The notes: generated from the sequence alone by a model not told the origin. DNA of 21,751 bases from an uncultured euryarchaeote (GCA_937897365.1 CALCOP010000032.1:1-21751); one strand, 5' to 3'. Shown: positions 1 to 8,173, counted from the first letter of the stretch. Numbers and translations are program-made.

Positions 1-3000
1 CGTGCTTCAAGCGCTGCCAGTGCAGGATCTGTTGCTTGTTGGGATGTAGGCTCCTTACGATGATTCCAAGAAGCGTCAAGGCGGGCAAGTTCAGCCTCCA
101 ATTCAGCACGCTCATCACTTTGATTTGACGAAGATTCCGGGATTGGCGTAACGGTCTTTGCTTCAGGTATTGCCTCAGAATCTCGGCCTTCATCAACAGG
201 TGCCTTGAGGGTCTCCCAGCCAGCTTCATCGACGACGACTTCACTGGTTTCAGCATCCAAGGACACCGGGACATTGCCAGCGAGAGACGGTTCCATATCA
301 GTGAGCATTTCCTCTTCAACTGGGGTTCGTTGCTCTGCGGGCACTGCGTTGCGTTCATACGGTAACAATCCATCACGTTGGAACTCCCAAAGCATACCAC
401 GAGGCACACCATCTGCAAGTCCTGAAGCATCGAGTTGAGTTATCAATTCTTCAAGTACGCGAGCCGTATCTTCTAAGGCAATAGCTTCACCCGCATCACG
501 CTGATCAGCCTCAAGATAAATATCATCAAGTGCGACTTGAATCAACTTACGGGTGGCTTGGGCAATGCTCGGTAGGGCTTCAGGCCGAGTACAGTTGTTG
601 AGCAACGCCTCTACTTCTTGAGGAGGTGCTCCGAGACGAACAAGTTGCTCAAGGACATTGCGTAGTCGGCGAAGCATGGTAATTGAGCGGTCAAAATCTT
701 CCAAAAGATGCTCTAAATCGATAACAACATGCCCAACAGTCTCGCCTAATTGATGTTCGAGTCTTTGTTGGACTGACCATCTTGCAAGTCCACGGACAGC
801 CCCTGCTGTTTGAGGGACTTGACGCTCAAGTAAAGTCATGACTTCACTCGATAGGAGGTGGCGAGGTGTGGCAGCAACATGGTCAACTGTCGATTGAATC
901 ACTTGTAAACCACGCTCGACTGCACGGTCTAACAGTGTGACTGAATAGCCCAGAGCCCTTGCATTCTCAAGTCGTTCCAATACAGGACCGAGGCCATCAA
1001 AGGTTGATGCATCATCGAGCAACGCTTGTGCTAATGGTTCCTCTGCAAGCCGTGCGCGAAGACGCTCCGCTTCTTGGATGTCAGAAAGTGCGTCTTCGTG
1101 AGCCTGAGAGAGTGCTTCTGCACGTTCGATTAACGAGATAAGTTCCGCTTCAGCATGACCTCGACGCGCACCCAAGTCACCGAGTTCACGTAATGTTTGG
1201 CGTCTCTCGGTCATTAACTCCCTCAATTCAGCTTGAACCTGGGCTTGCCGAGCTTCGTCCGCACTCAAACGTGTTCGGTCTTCTTCTGAACGACGTCGAG
1301 AAGCTTTGGCCTCAGCATCAATTACCTCGAGTTCCGAAGTTTGAGTGTGAATCTTCTCCTCAAGGAGCATTGATTCTGCTTGAACTCGAGTATGTCGTTC
1401 TCGTGTTGCTTCAACTTGTTCTTGCAAAACACGTAGCCTGCGTTCATCATCTTCCGATTGTTTACGTATGGTTGCGAGTTGTTCACTTCCGGCAATTAAA
1501 TCTGCATGGAGTTGCGATTCTTTCAATGCCAATTCTTCAATTTCTGAACGTAAGGCTTCGCTGGAAGTTGCATCTCCAAGGGCCTTAGCAAGTTCAGAAG
1601 CCCGAACACTTACCTGATGCTCAAGTTCATTCACCCTCTTAACCAAGCGTTCCGCTCGATTCTCTGCTTGCTCAGTAGCTGCTTTTGATTCTGCAAGATC
1701 GAGTTGCATTTTATCCAAGGATGAATCCTTTTGTTCTATCTTAGTCACGGATTCTTGGCGAGATTCGGAAGCCTCACGTGCAAGAATTTGTGCAGCATTC
1801 TTTGCGGTATGGGCCTCTTCAAGACGGCTGACTAACGATGCCTTTTCTTTGACCAACTCATCTATGCGGTGATCGGCTGCTTCTAATCTGCGACGAAGTC
1901 CCGAATCAATTGCCATCGGTTCTGACTCATCCCCACCTAATCCTTCTGCGACTTCTTCGTATGTTTCAGAAAATTTAACAGATGCTCTGCTTGAACGCAA
2001 GATATCCATACCAATCTCAAAACCAAATAAATCATTGAGTTTCGCAGTAAGGTTCGCACGGCGGCTTTCTGAACGAGTTCGAAGCGTTACTAACAAATCT
2101 TTGAATCCATCAAGAGTGAATTCAGTGATGCTGCCGGAGTCTCGAGAGACAATACTGCCGACTGGAAGCCTGTGGAGTTTCAAGACCCATTTTGAATCGG
2201 TGAACTTTTGCATCGCTTGATCAAATGTGTTACCATCTGGTGCGGATATTCCAACAGGAATACCTCTCGATAAAAGAACAGAAACGGCATTGGAAGACTG
2301 ACCCGCTTGCAAATGCCCGGTGACTTCCTCGGTAACTGCAGCAGTTAGCATTGAAACAATAGCATCAGGTCCGCCTCGACCTTCACGTAAAACAAAACCT
2401 TCTGGAATGGCTCCTCCTTGAGCACCAACTGCTCCAACTTCGCCATCAAGTAGCGATGAGGCGGCAGAAATTAGGCGGGCATGATTGGTATTGGCTTCTG
2501 TCCAAACACCGAGAGATATATCTCCTGATTCCGCAAGAAGGAGAGCCCCGTCGTTCGTGTGGAGAGTCCAATGACTCGAGCCATTGAGGCCTAATCCATC
2601 GTTGAGGGTTTCCATACGAATATCGGAAAGCGTGGAATGAATTTGAGCGGAGAGGCTCTCAGGCTCGGCAGGTAAATCCCCTATTGAATCGATAAGCATG
2701 CCCTGGTCAACCACGACACCCCCCCGGACAGTCTCTTGTTCACTGAGAACACGAAGAACAGCCGAAAGGTCTCTGCTCATAAGACGCTGAAGAGCATTTC
2801 CCCGAGCAAGAAGGCCTTGTCGGTCTGCGGTAAACTCAAACGCTTCAGGTACCACCTCTGCGACACTGCCTAATCCCGCCAGTGAATATGACCCTGCAGT
2901 AAATCTACACGACCCTTCAGCCTCTACTTCTTCAAGTCGAAGGCGGGCTTCCTTACCACCCAAAAGAAGTTTACCTTTACTCGGTTCAGCAAGCCAACCA

Positions 3001-3152
3001 ACAATACGTCCAGCACGAACTAAACGGTGACCAGTGGGGGTTTTTCTACGGCCAATCCATGTCGTTATGACTCCGTGATCAAACGCTTGAATTGTGCCCT
3101 CGCCAACATCGATTTCTTCTTCAACTTTGGTTCCTTCTGGTAGGTTAAACAT
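1..3152 (-). CDS. Giant coiled-coil protein with N-terminal Roadblock-like domain (C-terminus off window)
   Basis: I read one open minus-strand frame from an ATG at 3152 to the left edge, about 1050 codons with no stop, so the C-terminus lies outside. Approximate layout: residues 1-140, a beta-rich N-terminal part; about 143-235, a segment with the Roadblock/LC7 pattern (GGVVVDQGMLIDSIGD, then a helix, then a hydrophobic strand pair), which resembles the small protein encoded just upstream; about 235-410, an unrecognised globular part; about 411-705, a long heptad-rich coiled coil dense in E, R, Q, A and L; about 705-934, more helices; from about 935, an acidic, Ser/Pro/Thr-rich linker. There is no signal peptide or clear membrane segment, so it is probably cytoplasmic. 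It starts 8 bp after the Roadblock gene and is very likely co-transcribed with it. The function is unknown. A scaffold or motor-like structural role is only an inference from the coiled coil. The coding call is secure; the domain limits are approximate. Confidence 0.88.
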   Translation of the reverse strand, partial: MFNLPEGTKVEEEIDVGEGTIQAFDHGVITTWIGRRKTPTGHRLVRAGRIVGWLAEPSKGKLLLGGKEARLRLEEVEAEGSCRFTAGSYSLAGLGSVAEVVPEAFEFTADRQGLLARGNALQRLMSRDLSAVLRVLSEQETVRGGVVVDQGMLIDSIGDLPAEPESLSAQIHSTLSDIRMETLNDGLGLNGSSHWTLHTNDGALLLAESGDISLGVWTEANTNHARLISAASSLLDGEVGAVGAQGGAIPEGFVLREGRGGPDAIVSMLTAAVTEEVTGHLQAGQSSNAVSVLLSRGIPVGISAPDGNTFDQAMQKFTDSKWVLKLHRLPVGSIVSRDSGSITEFTLDGFKDLLVTLRTRSESRRANLTAKLNDLFGFEIGMDILRSSRASVKFSETYEEVAEGLGGDESEPMAIDSGLRRRLEAADHRIDELVKEKASLVSRLEEAHTAKNAAQILAREASESRQESVTKIEQKDSSLDKMQLDLAESKAATEQAENRAERLVKRVNELEHQVSVRASELAKALGDATSSEALRSEIEELALKESQLHADLIAGSEQLATIRKQSEDDERRLRVLQEQVEATRERHTRVQAESMLLEEKIHTQTSELEVIDAEAKASRRRSEEDRTRLSADEARQAQVQAELRELMTERRQTLRELGDLGARRGHAEAELISLIERAEALSQAHEDALSDIQEAERLRARLAEEPLAQALLDDASTFDGLGPVLERLENARALGYSVTLLDRAVERGLQVIQSTVDHVAATPRHLLSSEVMTLLERQVPQTAGAVRGLARWSVQQRLEHQLGETVGHVVIDLEHLLEDFDRSITMLRRLRNVLEQLVRLGAPPQEVEALLNNCTRPEALPSIAQATRKLIQVALDDIYLEADQRDAGEAIALEDTARVLEELITQLDASGLADGVPRGMLWEFQRDGLLPYERNAVPAEQRTPVEEEMLTDMEPSLAGNVPVSLDAETSEVVVDEAGWETLKAPVDEGRDSEAIPEAKTVTPIPESSSNQSDERAELEAELARLDASWNHRKEPTSQQATDPALAALEA

Positions 3153-3160
3153 GGTATCAC

Positions 3161-3502
3161 TCACATTCTGGGGGTTGTCGCAACAATGCGACGATCTCGG
3201 TCTAAGGCATGACGCCAGCGAGCTAATCGCCCGCCGTCACCACTGAGGACTACGATTCGATTCGGTGCTGCAATATCGATAACCATGCGTTTTTCACTTT
3301 CGCACCAGACCTCATAAACTTGGCCTAAGCCAAGTGCATGACCTGTTTCTTGAGCAACATGAATCATTTCAATCGCATCCTGAAAAGGAGGAAGCATGCC
3401 CTCATTTCCAACACTCGCCAGTAGCTGACCTGTATCATCGATGAGCATCGCTTGTTCAACGCCTTCGAGACGAACAAATCCAGCAAGTACTCGTTGCAGC
3501 AT
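3161..3502 (-). CDS. Small Roadblock/LC7 domain protein (MglB-like)
   Basis: This 113-residue protein is almost a single Roadblock/LC7 fold. It has an N-terminal helix (MLQRVLAGFVRLEGVEQ), a strand pair around AMLIDDTGQLLASVG, a central amphipathic helix, then strands around VYEVWCESEKRMVIDIAAPN and RIVVLSGDGG, and a final helix. Roadblock proteins usually dimerise and serve small Ras-like GTPases (MglA, Rag, Arl types) as scaffold or GAP; no GTPase gene is visible here. I chose the ATG at 3502, which has GAGGG just upstream; an in-frame TTG at 3511 would add three residues and has no ribosome site. It is the first gene of a minus-strand unit, with the giant coiled-coil gene following after 8 bp, and that protein carries a similar domain. 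The fold is recognised by pattern, so the family is likely but the partner is unknown. Confidence 0.78.
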   Translation of the reverse strand: MLQRVLAGFVRLEGVEQAMLIDDTGQLLASVGNEGMLPPFQDAIEMIHVAQETGHALGLGQVYEVWCESEKRMVIDIAAPNRIVVLSGDGGRLARWRHALDRDRRIVATTPRM

Positions 3503-3555
3503 GGCCCTCAAAATCTTCGTCTACGCTGTAGCCTTCAAGTAGTTTTGCGCTTTTA

Positions 3556-3571
3556 TCCCCCTAAAGGGGGA
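3556..3571. other. Short GC hairpin
   Basis: The 16-base TCCCCCTAAAGGGGGA can pair over 7 bp (five of them G-C) around an AA loop. It lies about 54 bp upstream of the Roadblock start and is not followed by a T-run on either strand, so it is not an obvious terminator. It could act in the leader of the Roadblock mRNA or as a protein-binding dyad. Direct sequence observation; the role is unknown. Confidence 0.5.
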
Positions 3572-3588
3572 TTTGAAGACCTAAATTG

Positions 3589-3612
3589 ATTTTCCAACTG
3601 GAGAATCAAAAA
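3589..3612. repeat. Degenerate 24-bp repeat, copy A
   Basis: The core ATTTTCCAACTGGAGAAT followed by CAAAAA matches copy B at 3709-3732 at 19 of 24 positions. All five differences are transitions (C/T or G/A). The core is itself a rough dyad (ATTTTC ... GARAAT). Confidence 0.45.
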
Positions 3613-3615
3613 AGG

Positions 3616-3655
3616 AAGTCGCGGAGACTTGTTTTTAGTGTAGTTTCCGCGCCTT
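3616..3655. other. Long stem-loop in divergent spacer
   Basis: The arm CGCGGAGACT (3620-3629) pairs with AGTTTCCGCG (3642-3651) over 10 positions with one G-U wobble when read on the plus strand. The stem extends by three more pairs beyond one mismatch (3616-3618 with 3653-3655), with a 12-nt T-rich loop. It sits mid-spacer, away from both starts. It may be a leader structure, a small RNA or a binding site. Confidence 0.5.
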
Positions 3656-3708
3656 ACACTCTCGAGAAAGGCCACCATTTTCAGAATAATCTCTTCCATG
3701 GACGCCCA

Positions 3709-3732
3709 ATTTTCTAATTGAAAAATTAAAAA
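3709..3732. repeat. Degenerate 24-bp repeat, copy B
   Basis: The core ATTTTCTAATTGAAAAAT followed by TAAAAA is the second copy of the element at 3589-3612, exactly 120 bp away. It is followed at once by a further AT-rich stretch containing CCAATTGAG, which may be a decayed third half-site. Confidence 0.45.
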
Positions 3733-3828
3733 TCCAATTGAGAAAAATCCGATAGCAAAAATTGAATGATGCAAAAGAAGTATCAATCAAGCGGTGAACT
3801 CAAACCATAGAGGCGCACGCAAGGGTAC

Positions 3829-4830
3829 ATGGCGAAGGAGGTGAATCCGGTATTTTCAGTACCGACATGCGATAGTTGTTCCAAACCTGCCATACTTGAA
3901 CAAGCATACTCCGGCAGAATATTGTGCGGTGAGCACATGGCCAAATCTGTCCGTAAAAAGATAGGAAGAGAATTGCGCCATCAGTTGAAACTTCCAAGAG
4001 ACAAAGACACGACCATTTTCGTTGCAATTTCTGGAGGGAAAGATTCTGCGGTACTGCTGGACAGCTTAGTCGATCGTCTTGGAAAGCGTCCTGATGTCAC
4101 GATCATCGCTGGCACGGTGGATGAAGGAATCGATGGATACCGGCCTCCCTCTTTGGTATGCGCCCAAGAATTGTGCGATCGATTAGGTGTAGAATTCATT
4201 ACTGTCAACTATCCTGAATTAAGTTTCAAAGAAATGGATGAAGTCGCAGAACGGATTCCAAATCTCTCAAAAGAAAACAAAAAGGCACCTCGAATGCCGT
4301 GTTCATATTGCGGTGTGTTTCGCCGCCAAGGCATCAATCACTTGGCAAAAAAGGTCGGTGCAGATTACATCGCCTTAGGACATAACCTCGATGATATGGC
4401 TCAAACAGTGTTAATGAATGTGACCAATGGGGATTTGGAGAGAACACTCCGACTTGCACCTCACACCGCTACCCCCGTAGACGGACTTGCACCGCGAATC
4501 GTTCCCTTGCGATGGATACCGGAACAAGAAATTCATCTTTATGCCCTGCATAGAAATTTACCACTCCATCACGAAGAATGCCCGCATGCAAAAGGCGCAC
4601 TTCGATGGCGCCATCGAGAGATGGTTGCTCAAATGGAGGCTGACGTCCCTGGAACTCGTCACGGATTGTTACGAATGGCAGACAACATCAAAGAACTGCG
4701 TGATCAAGTAATCGACTTAGGAGGTAATGAAGCCCGACCTGCTCCTCCAAAGCCCTGTGAAATTTGCGGTGAACTGACGTCTGGAAAACAATGCAAAGCT
4801 TGTGATTTACGAGTACTCATGAACGATTAG
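3829..4830 (+). CDS. tRNA 2-thiolation protein, NcsA/CTU1/TtuA family
   Basis: This 333-residue enzyme adenylates and thiolates a uridine in tRNA, in archaea usually U34 of Lys, Glu and Gln tRNAs. Every landmark of the family is present: an N-terminal zinc ribbon (C14, C17, C33, H36); the PP-loop ATP site SGGKDS (68-73); the CxxC in CSYCG (C158, C161), which with C251 in HHEECPH forms the Fe-S or catalytic cysteine triad; the conserved GHNLDDMAQT segment (184-193); and a C-terminal zinc ribbon (C310, C313, C322, C325). Length is normal for the family. The ATG at 3829 lies 13 residues before the first zinc cysteine and has no upstream ribosome site, so the mRNA may be leaderless. A strong GGAGGTGA lies inside the gene at 3837-3844, but no in-frame start follows it at useful spacing. 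Its stop abuts that of pyrI. Target position and sulfur donor are inferred from the family. Confidence 0.93.
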   Translation: MAKEVNPVFSVPTCDSCSKPAILEQAYSGRILCGEHMAKSVRKKIGRELRHQLKLPRDKDTTIFVAISGGKDSAVLLDSLVDRLGKRPDVTIIAGTVDEGIDGYRPPSLVCAQELCDRLGVEFITVNYPELSFKEMDEVAERIPNLSKENKKAPRMPCSYCGVFRRQGINHLAKKVGADYIALGHNLDDMAQTVLMNVTNGDLERTLRLAPHTATPVDGLAPRIVPLRWIPEQEIHLYALHRNLPLHHEECPHAKGALRWRHREMVAQMEADVPGTRHGLLRMADNIKELRDQVIDLGGNEARPAPPKPCEICGELTSGKQCKACDLRVLMND

Positions 4831-5307
4831 TCACAGCACATTATTCGCAAGTTCAGCCAGATTTTGTGGACGTCCACAATAATGGCAACGCAATTGCAAT
4901 GGGTCTCTGTTAACAACTTTCAATCGATGATCTTGAGGTTCACGAAGGTTTGTCGTAATGCAATTAGAAAAAGTGCACCTTACAACATTAACAACTTCTT
5001 CTCCAAGATTAATCGTTAATTTCTCAGCAACTGAATATGCTCGAATAATAGAAACATGAGCATCTGGAGCGACCAGAGCGAGCCGGTCGAGTTCAGGTTG
5101 AGTTACCTCTCGGTCCTCGACCTTGATGATATCTTTCGACCCCATTTTCTTGGAAGGAACATTCATCACAAGAGAAACTGGAACAGCAGTTTCCCCACCG
5201 ATACCGAGCATTTCGAGAACTCGCATAGCCTGCCCAGAAGGGATATGGTCGATCACTGTACCATTTCGAATCGCAGTTACTCTCCTCATACTGTGTTCAT
5301 TTGACAT
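4831..5307 (-). CDS. pyrI: Aspartate carbamoyltransferase regulatory subunit
   Basis: PyrI binds nucleotides (CTP and UTP inhibit, ATP activates in characterised enzymes) and joins PyrB trimers into the holoenzyme. The protein has 158 residues, normal length. The N-terminal allosteric domain carries the signature NGTVIDHIP, and the C-terminal domain has the four zinc cysteines C111, C116, C141 and C144 in C-x4-C and C-x2-C pairs. I chose the ATG at 5307 because GGAGGTG (5315-5321) stands 7 nt before it; the GTG at 5308-5310 is in frame but closer. The ATG shares one base with the pyrB stop (TGATG), so the two are translationally coupled and made together. Its stop directly abuts that of the tRNA thiolase on the other strand. 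Confidence 0.95.
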   Translation of the reverse strand: MSNEHSMRRVTAIRNGTVIDHIPSGQAMRVLEMLGIGGETAVPVSLVMNVPSKKMGSKDIIKVEDREVTQPELDRLALVAPDAHVSIIRAYSVAEKLTINLGEEVVNVVRCTFSNCITTNLREPQDHRLKVVNRDPLQLRCHYCGRPQNLAELANNVL

Positions 5308-6251
5308 CACAAAGCACCTCCTTTGACTTCTTCAGGGACAGAAACGCCAAGTAAACGGCACAGCAAAGCCATTCGAGCCACAACACCATTGAATGCTTGC
5401 TCGAAATAGCGTGCATGCCGTGTATCATCGACTGAAGGGTCTATTTCATCAACTCGAGGTAAAGGATGCATGATAATCATGTCCGGTTTGACCTCTTTGA
5501 GATGACGAGCGTGGAGTTTGTATGCACCTGCACATCTCGCGTATTCATCTTCATCAGCAAATCGTTCTTTTTGAATCCGAGTCATGTAGACAACATCTGC
5601 ATCATTCATTGAATCATACAGGTCTTCAGTCTCGACAACACTCGCCCCTTGAGCCAACAGGTCTGAAACAATTTCTTCAGGCATTTTAAGTAAATCAGGA
5701 CTTGCGAAAATCAATTCACAACCAAAACGAGTCAATGCGTGCGAAAGAGAGTGAACAGTTCGGCCGTAACGCAAGTCTCCTGCTAAAACAACTTTCAATC
5801 CTTCAAGTCGGCCGTGCGCCTGCTTGATTGTGAACAGGTCTAACATTGTTTGAGTGGGGTGATGGCCTGCTCCGTCACCGCCGTTGAGAATTGGGACGCT
5901 TGCTGCATCCTGAGCATATTGAGCTGCACCTTGACGTGGGTGACGCATTGCAATAATGTCGGTGTAACCATCGACCATTTGGATGGTATCAAACAATGTC
6001 TCGCCTTTTACTACAGAGGAGGTCTTAACGTCACCAAGATTAACCACGTCTCCGCCAAGTCTTTTCATCGCAGTTTCAAACGACATTCGAGTTCGCGTAC
6101 TTGGTTCGAAAAAAAGGTTACCAAGTATTCTTCCTTGCAACAAAGGAAGATATATCTCTCCGCGTGCTACAGGGAGGAGACGTTCAGCATCTGCTAATAT
6201 CTCCAGAATTTGTTCGTTTGTCAAGTCGTCCATAGTAATGAGTCCAGCCAT
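5307..6251 (-). CDS. pyrB: Aspartate carbamoyltransferase catalytic subunit
   Basis: PyrB makes N-carbamoyl-L-aspartate from carbamoyl phosphate and aspartate, the committed step of pyrimidine synthesis. The protein has 314 residues, like other archaeal PyrB. Visible motifs are the carbamoyl-phosphate loop STRTR (51-55, within FFEPSTRTR), the lysine loop SVVKGE (K82), the RHP at 103-105, HPTQ (131-134), GDLRYGRTVHS (158-168) and the aspartate-binding HPLPR (262-266). The N-terminus MAGLITMDDLTNEQ fits the first helix of the family, and a purine-rich AGGAGAAGGA stretch precedes the ATG. It overlaps pyrI and diverges from the membrane protein gene starting near 6378. An aspartate transcarbamoylase rather than an ornithine enzyme is indicated by the adjacent pyrI. 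Confidence 0.96.
   Translation of the reverse strand: MAGLITMDDLTNEQILEILADAERLLPVARGEIYLPLLQGRILGNLFFEPSTRTRMSFETAMKRLGGDVVNLGDVKTSSVVKGETLFDTIQMVDGYTDIIAMRHPRQGAAQYAQDAASVPILNGGDGAGHHPTQTMLDLFTIKQAHGRLEGLKVVLAGDLRYGRTVHSLSHALTRFGCELIFASPDLLKMPEEIVSDLLAQGASVVETEDLYDSMNDADVVYMTRIQKERFADEDEYARCAGAYKLHARHLKEVKPDMIIMHPLPRVDEIDPSVDDTRHARYFEQAFNGVVARMALLCRLLGVSVPEEVKGGAL
5315..5321 (-). promoter_or_regulatory. Ribosome binding site of pyrI inside pyrB
   Basis: On the minus strand GGAGGTG lies within the last codons of pyrB, 7 nt before the pyrI ATG. It decides the pyrI start and supports coupled translation of the two subunits. Confidence 0.75.
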
Positions 6252-6368
6252 ACGCTCTCGTCCTTCTCCTAAAGGCAGCCAAAGACACCCATGAACATTA
6301 CCATCGAAATGATTGCATCATTGCATCAATTTCATCCAACGAAGAGCAAGTCGAGGAATCGAAAAAGC

Positions 6369-6372
6369 GGAG
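6369..6372 (+). promoter_or_regulatory. Ribosome binding site deciding start of six-TM protein
   Basis: GGAG, extended as GGAGTGG, lies 5 nt before the ATG at 6378. The longest frame would open at 6291, but that ATG has no such site. Confidence 0.5.
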
Positions 6373-6377
6373 TGGTT

Positions 6378-8171
6378 ATGACCGTGATGTATCTGTCATC
6401 ATGTATGGCTCTTGACGCATGGGTGGATGTTGATGCAGCCCTTGACGCTGCTCGTAAGTCGAGACAACAGCGTCTTGACCGCTTGACCAGCGGTTCTGCA
6501 CTGCTCATTCTTGCTGGTGCAGTTTGGCTCATGTGGCCCAGTCTTCAATCGGCTATTCGAGGTGAGGCAGGTTTACTTGAAGGGCTTGGATATCCGCTCA
6601 TTGTCATTGCATACGGATTGATTCTTCAGGATTCAGTACTCGATAATCCAAAAGCCAGGACGAGAGTGGGTTCCTTCGCTTCCATCGCATGGCCTGTATT
6701 GCTCATCATTGCTTCGCTGCAACTCAACTTCAACAATTTGACATCAACGATTGGTAGTGCCTTTCTTCTGACTGTCGGCTATGCTTGCTTTCAAACCTCA
6801 AGTTCAGTGTTACGAGGGGGATTGGACGTTATGCGATGGCGCGCCATAATGACTGGTCTCGGTGTCGTGGCAGCATTCTCACTCTTTGTTGGACAGATTC
6901 CTGATTCCATGACATATGAGTGGTTAGCATCGATAAGCTCACTCCTTGCTGCAGGAATAGCAACAGGCTACATTTGGCTTGCAGGGGATGATCAACGCAT
7001 AAACCGAAAACATTTTGCAAAACGTTTGGATGCATTGGAACTTCGATTGCTTGAACTGAAAGCCCAAGGTTCGGCCGTTGACCAAGCTGCAAGTTTAGTC
7101 ATGACTGCGAAGGAAGAAGGGCACATCGACCCAGACTATGGAATGAAACTTCTTGATGAGGCAGAAGAAGATATTGAACGGACTCTTTCCTTGAGCGGTG
7201 ATGTGGAAATCATTCAAGCCGATGCGATTCTGACAATCGAAAAGGCGGAATCAATTGCTCCCAGCGCTAAACGACCCCGAAAATCATATGAAATGGGAGC
7301 ACGAGAAGTGAAACTTGGTTCATTGCGAGAAGGAGAAATGCTGTTCAGGCAATCGAAAAAACTCGCTCAAGACATCATTGAATGGTGGGCGATTGCCGAA
7401 CAGGCTATTGCAGAAGCCAGTCGTTTGCTCTCAGATAATAATGCTGAAAGCGTTCAGCATTTGAGAGAATTATTATCCGATGCTCGAAAGAAACTTGCAT
7501 CTGAGGCTCCACGACAAGCATATGAGTTTGCAAGTGTCATCCCACAACAACTCTTGGCAGATGAAGATGCCCAAGGTCGAGCATTTGAATCCGTTAAGGA
7601 AGCACGGCGACAATTAGATCAAACGGATGGTTTGGACACTACAGAGCTCGTTCAACGATTAGAATATGCTGAAGACGCAATCGAGGCGGGCAATCCGAGT
7701 CAGGCAATTGGATTAGCGGACGGCGTGGTTCGCTCAATTGAAGCAGAAAGAAGCGCGATGGATAACGTTCGGCGTGCTCTTCGACAACGTAAAAAACTGG
7801 TCGAGCAGTACAAAGAACGTGATGATAAAGAGATGTGGGACAAGCGTCTTCAAGACGTAGAGGAGGCAGCAAATCGTAAACAATGGTCACATGCCAAATA
7901 TTTGCTCGATGAAATGACTACAGACTTGGACAATGAAGGCCAGGCAAGTGATGAAGCACTTGAATTGTATGACTTTGTGTCAGAAGAATGGCAAATTCTA
8001 CGTAATCAATGCGATGCAAGCGGAATCTCGATTGAGGATGAAGTTCGAAGAGATTGCGAACAAGCAATAGCCCTTGCTGCTGAATCTCTTGCAGGTGGAC
8101 GAGTGGAAGATTGTCTCAAACACTTGTCAGAAGCGGATAATTTCATGGAAAAACTTCGAAGACGAATCTGA
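6378..8171 (+). CDS. Six-TM membrane protein with long helical cytoplasmic tail, unknown function
   Basis: This is a protein of 597 residues from the chosen ATG; the frame is open from an ATG at 6291, and the further in-frame ATG at 6405 is also possible. About six hydrophobic helices lie near residues 38-55, 68-87, 98-117, 122-140, 155-173 and 182-202, with WLMWP and YIWLAG at segment ends. From about 205 to the end it is soluble, very rich in A, E, R, L and Q, and built of repeated helical pairs of the type LLDEAEEDIERTL and AEDAIEAGNPSQAIGLAD, resembling TPR-like or coiled-coil hairpins. No enzymatic motif is visible. The stop is only 2 bp from that of the 850-residue membrane protein on the other strand, which also joins a multi-TM part to a helical-repeat tail. 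I do not recognise the family; a membrane-anchored protein-interaction scaffold is the most that can be inferred. Confidence 0.82.
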   Translation: MTVMYLSSCMALDAWVDVDAALDAARKSRQQRLDRLTSGSALLILAGAVWLMWPSLQSAIRGEAGLLEGLGYPLIVIAYGLILQDSVLDNPKARTRVGSFASIAWPVLLIIASLQLNFNNLTSTIGSAFLLTVGYACFQTSSSVLRGGLDVMRWRAIMTGLGVVAAFSLFVGQIPDSMTYEWLASISSLLAAGIATGYIWLAGDDQRINRKHFAKRLDALELRLLELKAQGSAVDQAASLVMTAKEEGHIDPDYGMKLLDEAEEDIERTLSLSGDVEIIQADAILTIEKAESIAPSAKRPRKSYEMGAREVKLGSLREGEMLFRQSKKLAQDIIEWWAIAEQAIAEASRLLSDNNAESVQHLRELLSDARKKLASEAPRQAYEFASVIPQQLLADEDAQGRAFESVKEARRQLDQTDGLDTTELVQRLEYAEDAIEAGNPSQAIGLADGVVRSIEAERSAMDNVRRALRQRKKLVEQYKERDDKEMWDKRLQDVEEAANRKQWSHAKYLLDEMTTDLDNEGQASDEALELYDFVSEEWQILRNQCDASGISIEDEVRRDCEQAIALAAESLAGGRVEDCLKHLSEADNFMEKLRRRI

Positions 8172-8173
8172 GA

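Larger units (their letters stand above)
3503..3828. promoter_or_regulatory. Divergent intergenic spacer with hairpins and repeats
   Basis: This 326-bp AT-rich spacer lies between the minus-strand Roadblock unit and the plus-strand tRNA thiolase, so it must hold both promoters. It contains a C5/G5 hairpin (3556-3571), a longer hairpin (3616-3655) and two copies of a degenerate 24-bp element exactly 120 bp apart. I could not pick out a convincing archaeal BRE/TATA pair for either gene. A 77-codon minus-strand frame crosses it (3553-3786) but has no family resemblance, and part of it is the translated repeat, so I do not call it a gene. Confidence 0.5.

Noticed and set aside
3553..3786. A 77-codon minus-strand frame in the divergent spacer
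   Set aside because: It has no recognisable domain or ribosome site, and its repeated QLEN segments are just the translated 24-bp repeats.
6312..6327. Tandem 8-bp repeat ATTGCATC in the pyrB/membrane protein spacer
   Set aside because: Only two copies of a short word are present with no further structure, which is easily chance.
6291..6377. N-terminal extension of the six-TM protein
   Set aside because: The upstream ATG has no ribosome site, while the ATG at 6378 has GGAG at 5 nt. The extra 29 residues look like spacer sequence.
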